Below are positions 1 through 5,994 of a stretch of 17,737 nt of DNA, piece after piece. The notes under the pieces were generated by a model. That model was not told the DNA's origin. It saw only the letters and a program-made list of their open reading frames with translations, and did no database searches. How positions within the stretch are numbered: the first letter of the stretch is position 1; every line of letters starts with the position of its first letter. Made by a program: the position numbers and the translations under genes. This DNA comes from JAVRLS01 sp031961205 (GTDB taxonomy: Archaea; Thermoplasmatota; Thermoplasmata; Thermoplasmatales; Thermoplasmataceae): assembly GCA_031961205.1 (NCBI GenBank), contig JAVRLS010000014.1:1-17737 (forward strand). Direction: 5' to 3'.

Positions 1-338
1 TTATTAACTGCAGGAGGATTTTTTGATGAATAGATTTTACTAACTGATTCAACGTTTATCATATATCTATCAACTCTTCTTGTAAAATCGATATCGATAT
101 CAATATATTAAAGTCTATGTTTTTATTTTAATCGATCAGGATTAATACATAGACCCGTAACATTCTATGAAAAAAGACTTGAATGCCCCCATCTCGCACT
201 CGCATTAACATAATTGTCCATTCTGGTGATTCTAGACTTCTTCCACGGGCAACAAATGTTGGTTCCTTTTTTAATGGTTTCCTTAACCGAATAAGCTGCG
301 TTGACGTGCACCCATCCTGATAAGTATCCATCTTATTC
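1..338. other. AT-rich stretch without a convincing gene
   Basis: No recognisable gene. A 67-codon minus-strand ORF (128-331) is present but matches no family I know and has no promoter I can support. A perfect 12-bp palindrome, gatatcgatatc, lies at 90-101 inside an atcgat tandem run. It may be simple-sequence drift or a small protein-binding site. The stretch borders the broken reading frame that begins near 339. Confidence 0.4.
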
Positions 339-1221
339 GTGATCGAAGAAAGTTTAAACTCGGATTCGATCGTTCTTATATTCGGCTTTCCTTCAGGGTA
401 TTATGTTGAGGCGAGTTATTATCGATATTTAAAGCGGCCTCTCAGGCCAAGGAATAAATCGACTAATTCTCTCATGTATAGACATCTTCATGACAATGCG
501 GCCAAAGGAACTTTTCTTCATCGACATCTGAATAAAGGCCTTGAGTTAGTAAAGTTCTATCCGCCGGTGACTAGGCCATAATCAAGTTGCCTTGATTTAT
601 GACATCTCCTTTCGTTCTCAGTACCGGCATGTGTCAAAAAAGGTGGCAAGTTATCCGATGATCAGCGAACGTTTCCGGCTCATGAATAAAGAAAAAAGTT
701 AAGCGAATATATGCAAAGAAAAAAAAGAATCCATTGAAGTTTTTGTTTCAGATCAACCCGCTGAAGTATGTGGAAATCACCAGTTTCGTTCCTCCATCAT
801 TCATGAACATAACAAAGATACTGTCATTTTGAATCTCGGAATCAGTTGGATAAGGAAGACGAAGTACCTTCTCTGGGACCAGACGAGGGCGGTCTGCTAT
901 GATGATAACACGATGCTCACGGACAGGAATTCCTTCATTACGGAGATCTCACAGAAGGACAGGATCTATGAGACATCGTTCTCGAATCCGGTTATCGAGT
1001 TCTTTGTCAAGCAGGACTCAGATAATCTCACAATAACGTAGGGAATGCCACAAAAGCTTCATAGAAAGACTTTCTACTTTTCGACAGTTGTGCCAAGTAT
1101 TGTCCTGCCGGATTTCTTCAATAAAATGGAGGAGGCCATAAAAAATTTTTCCGATTGGCAGCTGGGCATATACTATGCCATGGATGGGGAATCCATGAGC
1201 CAGGATGATCCGTCCTGCTGA
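339..1221 (+). pseudogene. Decayed protein-coding gene of unknown family, broken by in-frame stops
   Basis: A GTG-initiated frame runs from 339 to a TAA at 579-581 (80 codons). From 571 a second frame stays open to a TGA at 1219-1221, interrupted only by TAA 700-702 and TAG 1039-1041. The conceptual peptides look like normal protein, for example YDISFRSQYRHVSKKVASYP before the first interruption, SNPVIEFFVKQDSDN before the second, and STVVPSIVLPDFFNKMEEA after it. The simplest reading is one former gene of about 290 codons with one frameshift (near 571-581) and two nonsense changes. It ends 45 bp before the convergent azlD stop. I do not recognise the family; a transposase or other accessory-element protein is possible but unsupported. 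Alternatively these are unrelated small ORFs. Confidence 0.4.
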
Positions 1222-1265
1222 TATCACCTCTGCAGTATGTTGTGTGACTTTCCCATTAGCAACAG

Positions 1266-1565
1266 TCACAGTAAGTATGATGAGACTAGGGAAATGGCAA
1301 TCGCACAGAGCACAGCATACCCCAGGTTCCTGGTCTTAACTGCCACGATAACCGCAACGGTAAGCGAAAGGATTGAAGAAAGACTCAGGACTGTGACGTT
1401 GTAGACGGCCAGCGTAGCAAATGCCGACACAGCAAACAGATTGAACAGCTCCTGCGCGCCCTTCTTTTCATGCAACCTTGGCATGAGAAGCCATGGAAGA
1501 AGCCGCTGCATAAGGCTCAGTGCGGCAAGCAGTGCGATAATCATTACTATGTAGACGCCTTCCAC
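1266..1565 (-). CDS. azlD: AzlD-family branched-chain amino acid transport subunit
   Basis: A 99-residue, strongly hydrophobic protein. AzlD (YgaH in E. coli) is the small membrane partner of AzlC; the pair exports branched-chain amino acids across the cytoplasmic membrane. The family look is clear: an N-terminal membrane segment, then the conserved patch QRLLPWLLMPRL (about 20-31), an amphipathic stretch, and an alanine-rich segment (FAVSAFATLAVYNV, about 44-57), followed by two more hydrophobic segments. The start is GTG at 1565, preceded by a purine-rich gaagggg ribosome-binding sequence inside azlC. An ATG seven codons later is a weaker alternative. It overlaps the azlC 3' end by 19 nt, implying translational coupling. 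The length is normal for the family. Confidence 0.85.
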   Translation of the reverse strand: MEGVYIVMIIALLAALSLMQRLLPWLLMPRLHEKKGAQELFNLFAVSAFATLAVYNVTVLSLSSILSLTVAVIVAVKTRNLGYAVLCAIAISLVSSYLL

Positions 1566-2311
1566 CCCCTTCTCATTGCAAGGTATCCTGCTGCTGATCC
1601 GACTGCAATTGGAAGTATGATGAAGTATGACTGGAGCCCCATCAGCCTTGCGGCAACGGCAATAGCGCCGGAAGATGCAACCGCAATTGCTGTGGGGTGG
1701 TCTGTCACCTTTGGCACAAGGAGGGCCAGGAACAGGGCCGGGAGGGCGATAACCATGGCAAGATCAACTTTCACTGGAAAAACTATTGCCGCAACAGATC
1801 CAAGTGCGGATGATCCAACCCAGTTTATGTATGCGTATATGCTGAGTGCATGCACTGAACGGATCTTTATGGGCGGATCGCTTACCGACAGGGCATAAAC
1901 CTCATCGGTTAACAGCGGAGAGATAGTGAGTATGTCCTTTAGCCTCATATTGCTCCTGATGCTTCCAATATGGGGTCCGTAGAAGGTGTGGCGCAGATTG
2001 AGAAGAAATGCGGTGACAAGGAGGGTGGCCGGATCGATGCCCACTGTCCAGAATCCCAGGAATGTGGACTGCACAGCACCTGAATATACCAAGGCAGACA
2101 TGGCAATGGTGACATCAAAAGGGACGTGAAGGGAGGTGGCTATGGCCCCATATGCCATTCCGGAAGGCACATAACCTGCTGATATTGCCATCATCGCCGA
2201 AGGGCCTATTCCGGAAAATCTGTTCAAGCGATCGCCACCAGGAAAGGAATACCAATTGCGAGATACAGATAGACATACTTTACTTAAGCCTTGCGTTTCC
2301 ATGTAAGGCAT
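1547..2311 (-). CDS. azlC: AzlC-family branched-chain amino acid permease/exporter
   Basis: An integral membrane protein of up to 254 residues, the large subunit of the AzlCD (YgaZH-type) exporter. Family hallmarks in order: RFSGIGPSAMM with GYVPSGMAYGAIA (about 30-58), corresponding to the conserved Pro-x-Gly-x-x-x-Gly region of the first helix; SALVYSGAVQSTFLGFW (about 72-88); and NLRHTFYGPHIG (about 105-116), equivalent to the VRHVLYGP segment of YgaZ. Hydrophobic helices follow to the end. The first 25 or so residues from the ATG at 2311 are not typical; TTG codon 28 or the ATGs at codons 41-42 are alternative starts, and no clear TATA box marks one. It is co-transcribed with azlD. Flanking DNA on both sides is decayed, so the pair may be an acquired cassette. 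Confidence 0.85.
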   Translation of the reverse strand: MPYMETQGLSKVCLSVSRNWYSFPGGDRLNRFSGIGPSAMMAISAGYVPSGMAYGAIATSLHVPFDVTIAMSALVYSGAVQSTFLGFWTVGIDPATLLVTAFLLNLRHTFYGPHIGSIRSNMRLKDILTISPLLTDEVYALSVSDPPIKIRSVHALSIYAYINWVGSSALGSVAAIVFPVKVDLAMVIALPALFLALLVPKVTDHPTAIAVASSGAIAVAARLMGLQSYFIILPIAVGSAAGYLAMRRGWKAST

Positions 2312-2478
2312 TACGAATTTGATATCATGCCCGGATCATATTCAAAAACAAGAATAATGGCGCTTTTCATGAGAATACTGCCATAAAATTACAGGAATGG
2401 AATTTTATATATTCAAGACACAAAATAAAAAATATCACTTTCGGTAATATCCGTAAATAGGTAATATGGCTATCAGTT

Positions 2479-2506
2479 ATAGAATACCAATCATAGAATA
2501 CCAATC
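2479..2506. repeat. Tandem 14-bp direct repeat upstream of azlC
   Basis: Two exact adjacent copies of atagaataccaatc (2479-2492 and 2493-2506). The 10-bp core gaataccaat occurs a third time at 2247-2256, inside the N-terminal part of azlC as drawn, or upstream of it if a later start codon is used. It could be operator half-sites or a replication-slippage duplication. Confidence 0.7.
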
Positions 2507-2691
2507 GTGGAAAATTCCCGGAACGGTGGGACCGAACGGTAAAAAGGCATTCGTGTTTACGGCATAGTATAATTCGTGAAAAACTATTCACGACCGCCGA
2601 TTTTCAATAACATGTGCAGAATATATGCAAAAAACAGATTTTAGGGTGTAAATGTGTAATATATACGATTTTTCTTATCATGCGTGGATCA

Positions 2692-2724
2692 TATGAAAAA
2701 TCAGTACTGCTAACCTTTTTCATA
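2692..2724. repeat. 9-bp inverted repeat, 15-nt loop
   Basis: tatgaaaaa (2692-2700) is followed after 15 nt by its exact complement tttttcata (2716-2724). The right arm provides a run of five T on the plus strand and the left arm the same on the minus strand. It could serve as a bidirectional termination signal or be a remnant of an element end. Confidence 0.5.
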
Positions 2725-2841
2725 CGAATATAGACATGAAAGTTCATATTTCTATATTTAAATGTAAGTGATAAGTCATACCATAAGGTCAGGAACCATG
2801 CTTATGCAGTTCTACAAAATCTCATATTAATAAATTTAAAT

Positions 2842-2950
2842 ATGGTCGGCCATTGCTGTCCTTAGCCTAATCTTTATGGTTCGTCGCCCGGATTCCCTAA
2901 AACGGCTGGTTCGTTACGTGGTATCCCTTTAACGGTTTTAGTGCTTTTGT
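2842..2950 (+). ncRNA. Possible small structured RNA (weak candidate)
   Basis: A stretch visibly richer in G+C than the DNA around it, in a gap without coding signal. A TATA-like atttaaat (about 2833-2840) would place a transcription start near 2862. An inverted repeat pairs ctaaaac (2897-2903) with gttttag (2935-2941), and T-rich sequence follows at about 2945-2962. In AT-rich archaeal genomes GC-rich intergenic islands often mark structured RNAs. I match it to no known RNA class. Confidence 0.2.
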
Positions 2951-3013
2951 AACTCTCTTTTGTGGATATTGCCAGATTTAAACGATCTGCGATAGTAAAT
3001 TTTACCTTTCGCC

Positions 3014-3442
3014 ATGAATCTCTTCCTTAAATCGATTACAAACGAGTGGTGAATACGTGAAGAATCGGTATTAACACTGAACGGCGAGGTCATGGCGACA
3101 AGGACATGTCCGAAGGAAATCGTGGAAGTGGACGCTGCCAGGGCAGTGTATTATCGCGTTCATATCACGCTGGCGAAATACTACGATACGATCAAGGACC
3201 TCCCTGAGAAATTATGAACTAAACAGATGTGGTCTTATCAGGACTATCTCCGTTACATCGCGAAGGTGGAGAACGAAAGGATTGATATAATGGATAATTA
3301 CCTTAATTTTCATTGGTGTCTGTTTGCGGACCTGAAAGAACTTGAACAGTCCAATAAGATAATTATGTCAAGGGTGGATATCGCAACATCGCAGGTAATT
3401 TCGTGCCTTAAGGAAATTAAGAAAGATTCCGAGGGATTGTGA
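3014..3442 (+). pseudogene. Broken reading frame, helical protein of unknown family
   Basis: One frame runs from ATG 3014 to TGA 3440-3442, interrupted by TGA at 3050-3052 and TGA at 3215-3217. The three segments read like coherent protein: MNLFLKSITNEW, then a middle segment containing CPKEIVEVDAARAVYYRVHI, then a 71-residue segment starting MWSYQDYLRYIAKVENERID (ATG 3227) that is predicted mostly helical (KELEQSNKIIMSRVDIATSQ). I do not recognise the family. Both interruptions are TGA, but TGA also ends intact genes here (kdpF, kdpB, azlD, pyrK), so recoding is unlikely. Either a gene decayed by point mutation, or the last segment (3227-3442) is a genuine short gene. It lies between the gap and the tRNA-Arg gene. 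Confidence 0.35.
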
Positions 3443-3534
3443 AAAGGTCTGAAGCGATATGGGACGAATATTTGAGTAGGTTCATGACGCAGCATAAAGA
3501 GAATAAAAAAGGACTCATAATCAGGCCATTATAA
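3439..3534 (+). CDS. Very small hypothetical protein coupled to the preceding ORF
   Basis: A 31-codon ORF starting at a GTG that overlaps the preceding TGA in a GTGA arrangement (3439-3442) and ending at TAA 3532-3534. The product is charged, beginning VKRSEAIWDEYLSRF. The overlap resembles translational coupling, but after a decayed frame it may equally be the frameshifted tail of the same former gene. No family recognised. Confidence 0.25.
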   Translation: MKRSEAIWDEYLSRFMTQHKENKKGLIIRPL

Positions 3535-3628
3535 GCATGTGTGTCCATGTCCAATGACTTTTATTTTCTAACAAATTCGATTAATATATTAATAAACCGG
3601 CTATTTTCTTTAAATACCCTTTAGATGT

Positions 3629-3637
3629 AAAAATAAG
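3629..3637 (-). terminator. Oligo-T tract downstream of tRNA-Arg
   Basis: On the minus strand a T-rich run (ttattttta) lies about 20 nt past the tRNA 3' end. Archaeal RNA polymerase commonly terminates at such tracts, so this is a plausible end for a transcript covering the kinase homologue and the tRNA. Confidence 0.3.
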
Positions 3638-3656
3638 ACTTGGTTACAAATATAAG

Positions 3657-3728
3657 CGGGCCCGCCGGGATTCGAACCCGGATCACAGGCTCCGGAGGCC
3701 TGGGTGATATCCATTACACTACGGGCCC
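3657..3728 (-). tRNA. tRNA-Arg (anticodon CCG)
   Basis: A 72-nt cloverleaf. The acceptor stem GGGCCCG/CGGGCCC is perfect over seven pairs with discriminator G. The D arm lies at 3704-3719. The anticodon stem CAGGC/GCCTG encloses loop CTCCGGA, with anticodon CCG at plus-strand positions 3693-3695, reading CGG. The variable loop is five nt, and the T stem CCGGG/CCCGG carries loop TTCGAAT. No intron and no encoded 3' CCA, so CCA-adding enzyme is needed. The first tRNA base (3728) is also the last base of the upstream gene's TAG stop. I see no strong own promoter, so co-transcription with that gene is likely. Confidence 0.97.
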
Positions 3729-4210
3729 TAATCCTTGTATCCTATCTTTCTTAAGAATTCTTTCCTCCGTGCCCTGTCGCTTTCATTTTCCACTCCGATT
3801 GGCGAATACCCGTCAATAACGCCTAATATACCGTTCCCGTTCTTTCCCTTATATACGATAACTGAAAGCGGATTAGCCGTTGCAGCAAATACAGTCCCGA
3901 CTTCCTGGCACTGTTTTATCGCATTAAGTATGTTTATCGGGTATGCCTCACGAAGATAAATAACGAACGTATGCCCGGCAGAAATTTTTTTAATCGCCTC
4001 AATTCCTGCACTCACAAGTTCATTATCATTTCCTTCGTACCTTATCAGGCGATCCCCGCTTGCCTCTGAAAATGCTATGGAATACCTGCATGAGGGCATG
4101 CTTGTCCTGATTATCTCATTGAGATCCTCCACGGTTTTTATGAAGTGCGAATACCCGATGATCACATTTGCGTTTTCAGGCATATCAATATCGATAGTTT
4201 CGGTTTCCAT
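3728..4210 (-). CDS. Adenosine-specific kinase family protein (DUF355/COG1839)
   Basis: A 160-residue protein of the archaeal family (Pfam PF04008) annotated as adenosine-specific kinase, known to bind adenosine or AMP in solved homologues; the physiological role is not settled. Conserved blocks in order: GYSHFIKTVEDL (19-30), AFSEASGDRLIRYEGND (46-62), AGH (78-80), PINILNAIK (91-99), ATANP (110-114), GILGVIDGYSP (127-137) and RRKEFLRKIGY (148-158). Full length for the family. The ATG at 4210 fits a TATA box centred about 25 nt upstream. It diverges from elp3. Its TAG stop (3728-3730) shares its final G with the first base of tRNA-Arg, so RNase P cleavage of a joint transcript would remove the last base of the stop codon. 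Confidence 0.92.
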   Translation of the reverse strand: METETIDIDMPENANVIIGYSHFIKTVEDLNEIIRTSMPSCRYSIAFSEASGDRLIRYEGNDNELVSAGIEAIKKISAGHTFVIYLREAYPINILNAIKQCQEVGTVFAATANPLSVIVYKGKNGNGILGVIDGYSPIGVENESDRARRKEFLRKIGYKD

Positions 4211-4230
4211 AACAACCCATGTATAGCCTG

Positions 4231-4239
4231 TTTATATTA
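4231..4239 (-). promoter_or_regulatory. TATA box of the adenosine-specific kinase gene
   Basis: The minus strand reads taatataaa here, centred 25 nt before the ATG at 4210. That is the spacing expected for an archaeal TATA box of a leaderless or near-leaderless mRNA. Confidence 0.55.
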
Positions 4240-4263
4240 TTATTTAAACTAGGAATGATCAAC

Positions 4264-4271
4264 TTAATTAA
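4264..4271 (+). promoter_or_regulatory. TATA-like box of elp3
   Basis: ttaattaa is centred about 25 nt before the elp3 ATG at 4292. A purine stretch (gaggg) sits just before the start codon, too close to act as a normal ribosome-binding site. Confidence 0.45.
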
Positions 4272-4291
4272 ACAAGTAAAAATGTGAGGGC

Positions 4292-5836
4292 ATGGATTTT
4301 TTCACTGAAATACAGGAGTATCTCAAGAGTGGAAAAATAAAGAGTAAGAATGAACTTGAATACGTCAAGATAAAGCTTTCAAAAAAGTATAATCTTGATT
4401 ACGTTCCGGGAGACGTTGAAATCCTGAACTCTTCTGACTTTAATGATTCCATAAGGAGGATGCTGACAAAAAAGCCCACGAGGACAATATCCGGCGTTGC
4501 AGTGGTCGCCGCAATGACTTCTCCAGAAAGATGCCCCCATGGAAAGTGCATATTCTGCCCCGGAGGGGTGGATAACAATTCTCCACAATCGTATACAGGT
4601 TTTGAGCCGGCCGCACTCAGGGGCCGTTATAATGCCTATGATCCTTATAATGAGGTTTTCAACAGGATCAAGCAGCTCGAACTGATAGGTCATGACACAT
4701 CGAAAATTGATTTGATCGTTATGGGCGGGACATTTACGGCAAGGGATTATGAATACCAGAGTTCGTTCGTAAAAGGCTGCCTGGATGCAATGAACGGATC
4801 AATTTCGGAAACGCTTTATGATGCCGTCAGGAAAAATGAGACCTCAACGCATCGTTGTGTGGGCCTTACCGTCGAAACAAAGCCGGACTGGTACTTTGAG
4901 AAGGAAATAGACGATTCTCTATCGTATGTAACGACAAAGGTCGAGCTCGGAGTACAGAATATAGATGATCGTATATTAAAAATTAACAACCGTGGCCATG
5001 ACGTGAATGATATCGCCCGTGCAACACGACTGGCAAGGGATGCCGGGCTCAAGATCGTGTACCATATAATGCCCGGACTGTACGGGTCAACATTCGAGGA
5101 CGACATGCGATCCTTCGATCTGATGATAAACGATGAACGTTTTAAGCCGGATATGCTAAAAATATATCCGACGCTGGTAACGAAGGGAACTGGTTTGCAC
5201 AGACTGTGGAAAGATGGAAAATACATTCCGTATACAACGGACGAAGTTGTAAATCTTCTGGCGGAGTTCATGAAGAAAATGCCTCCATGGATAAGGGTCC
5301 AGAGGATACAGAGGGATATACCGGTCAACCTTATAGAGGCAGGCGTGAAGAGATCCGATATACGTGATATGGTTGACAAAAGGCTTCGATTGGGAGGATT
5401 CGATATAAAGGAGATCAGATTCAGGGAGATTGGCCATTTTTCAAGAAGCTTTGGCGATTTTAAAATAAATGATGTAGAATACCGTGCTGGCGGCGGAATA
5501 GAACATTTCATCTCCGTCGATACATCTGACGGCAAGCTTATAGGATTCGTCAGGCTGAGGAAACCATCTGAATTTGCACACAGGCAGGAACTTTCTGGAT
5601 CCGCGATAATAAGAGAGCTGAAGGTATTCGGGTCAGAGGTTCCGGTCGGCACAAAACCAGCTACGGAATGGCAGCATCGGGGATTTGGAACAATGCTCGT
5701 ATCGGAAGCAGAGAGGATAACGGTCGAGAAGCTGGGATTGAAACGAATCCTCGTTATCAGCGGAATAGGCGTCAGGGAATATTTCAGGAAGATAGGATAT
5801 TTCGATCTTGGTCCGTACGTTGCTAAAAAATTATAA
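4292..5836 (+). CDS. elp3: Elp3: tRNA U34 carboxymethyltransferase (radical SAM / GNAT)
   Basis: A 514-residue archaeal Elp3. It uses S-adenosylmethionine and acetyl-CoA to start cm5-type modification of uridine at wobble position 34 of tRNAs; archaeal Elp3 acts without the other eukaryotic Elongator subunits. The radical-SAM centre shows the [4Fe-4S] ligands C81, C86 and C89 in CPHGKCIFC, followed by PGG, and an N-terminal tRNA-binding segment precedes it. Further conserved patches are VMGGTFTA, GLTVETKPD and ELGVQ. The C-terminal GNAT domain carries the acetyl-CoA loop QHRGFG (461-466) and ends with REYFRKIGYFDLGPYVAKKL. The start is ATG 4292. The adjacent tRNA-Arg has C34 and is therefore not itself a substrate. 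Confidence 0.97.
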   Translation: MDFFTEIQEYLKSGKIKSKNELEYVKIKLSKKYNLDYVPGDVEILNSSDFNDSIRRMLTKKPTRTISGVAVVAAMTSPERCPHGKCIFCPGGVDNNSPQSYTGFEPAALRGRYNAYDPYNEVFNRIKQLELIGHDTSKIDLIVMGGTFTARDYEYQSSFVKGCLDAMNGSISETLYDAVRKNETSTHRCVGLTVETKPDWYFEKEIDDSLSYVTTKVELGVQNIDDRILKINNRGHDVNDIARATRLARDAGLKIVYHIMPGLYGSTFEDDMRSFDLMINDERFKPDMLKIYPTLVTKGTGLHRLWKDGKYIPYTTDEVVNLLAEFMKKMPPWIRVQRIQRDIPVNLIEAGVKRSDIRDMVDKRLRLGGFDIKEIRFREIGHFSRSFGDFKINDVEYRAGGGIEHFISVDTSDGKLIGFVRLRKPSEFAHRQELSGSAIIRELKVFGSEVPVGTKPATEWQHRGFGTMLVSEAERITVEKLGLKRILVISGIGVREYFRKIGYFDLGPYVAKKL

Positions 5837-5840
5837 TTAG

Positions 5841-5845
5841 TTTTT
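5841..5845 (+). terminator. T5 tract after elp3
   Basis: Five T begin five bases after the elp3 stop in otherwise AT-rich sequence, a plausible archaeal termination signal that separates elp3 from the kdp promoter. Confidence 0.3.
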
Positions 5846-5872
5846 AATAATAAATTATTCATATATAGTAAA

Positions 5873-5885
5873 TTTTTAATATAAG
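5873..5885 (+). promoter_or_regulatory. TATA box of the kdpFABC operon
   Basis: tttttaatataag is centred about 25 nt before the kdpF ATG at 5905, implying a leaderless kdp mRNA. No KdpE-like binding site is recognisable. The surrounding 60 bp are almost entirely A/T. Confidence 0.55.
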
Positions 5886-5904
5886 CGGTCAATTGTACCT
5901 AAAC

Positions 5905-5994
5905 ATGTTCCTTGCAATTGTTATCCTGTCCGTAATACTGTTAGGGCTGGTTGCCTATCTATTCTATACCATATTTGAGGCTGAAAAAACATGA
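5905..5994 (+). CDS. kdpF: KdpF, small stabilising subunit of the K+ pump
   Basis: A 29-residue single-span membrane peptide starting MFLAIVILSVILLGLVAYLF and ending FEAEKT. KdpF sits beside KdpA in the KdpFABC complex and stabilises it; homologues are about 25-30 residues with one helix and a short charged tail, exactly as here. Its TGA overlaps the kdpA ATG (ATGA at 5991-5994), so it is the first gene of the operon and is translationally coupled to kdpA. The start ATG is about 25 nt after a TATA box. Function is inferred from size, hydrophobicity and position. Confidence 0.85.
   Translation: MFLAIVILSVILLGLVAYLFYTIFEAEKT

Larger units (their letters stand above)
2312..3013. other. 700-bp non-coding gap with small repeats
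   Basis: No ORF here looks like a real protein; the 74-codon minus-strand ORF (2367-2591) has no family features. What is visible: a tandem 14-bp repeat (2479-2506), a perfect 7-bp hairpin (2574-2580 with 2587-2593), a 9-bp inverted repeat (2692-2700 with 2716-2724), a TATA-like box (about 2833-2840), and a GC-richer island about 2842-2941 that includes a 7-bp inverted repeat. Confidence 0.5.

Noticed and set aside
1018..1269. 83-codon minus-strand ORF starting at a GTG that overlaps the azlD stop
   Set aside because: The coupling geometry is tempting, but the product has no family features, and the plus-strand frame across the same bases reads more like protein. It remains a weak alternative.
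2330..2338. 9-bp match (cccggatca) to the tRNA-Arg T-arm region at 3677-3685, as a possible att site
   Set aside because: It is too short to distinguish from chance, does not extend, and does not include the tRNA 3' end.
3050..3217. TGA recoding (Trp, Sec or Pyl) in the broken frame
   Set aside because: TGA terminates several intact genes in this window and no recoding element is visible; decay is simpler.
4816..5892. 358-codon minus-strand ORF antisense to elp3
   Set aside because: The plus strand carries a complete Elp3 with all motifs; the antisense translation is serine/proline/isoleucine-rich without family features, a typical shadow.
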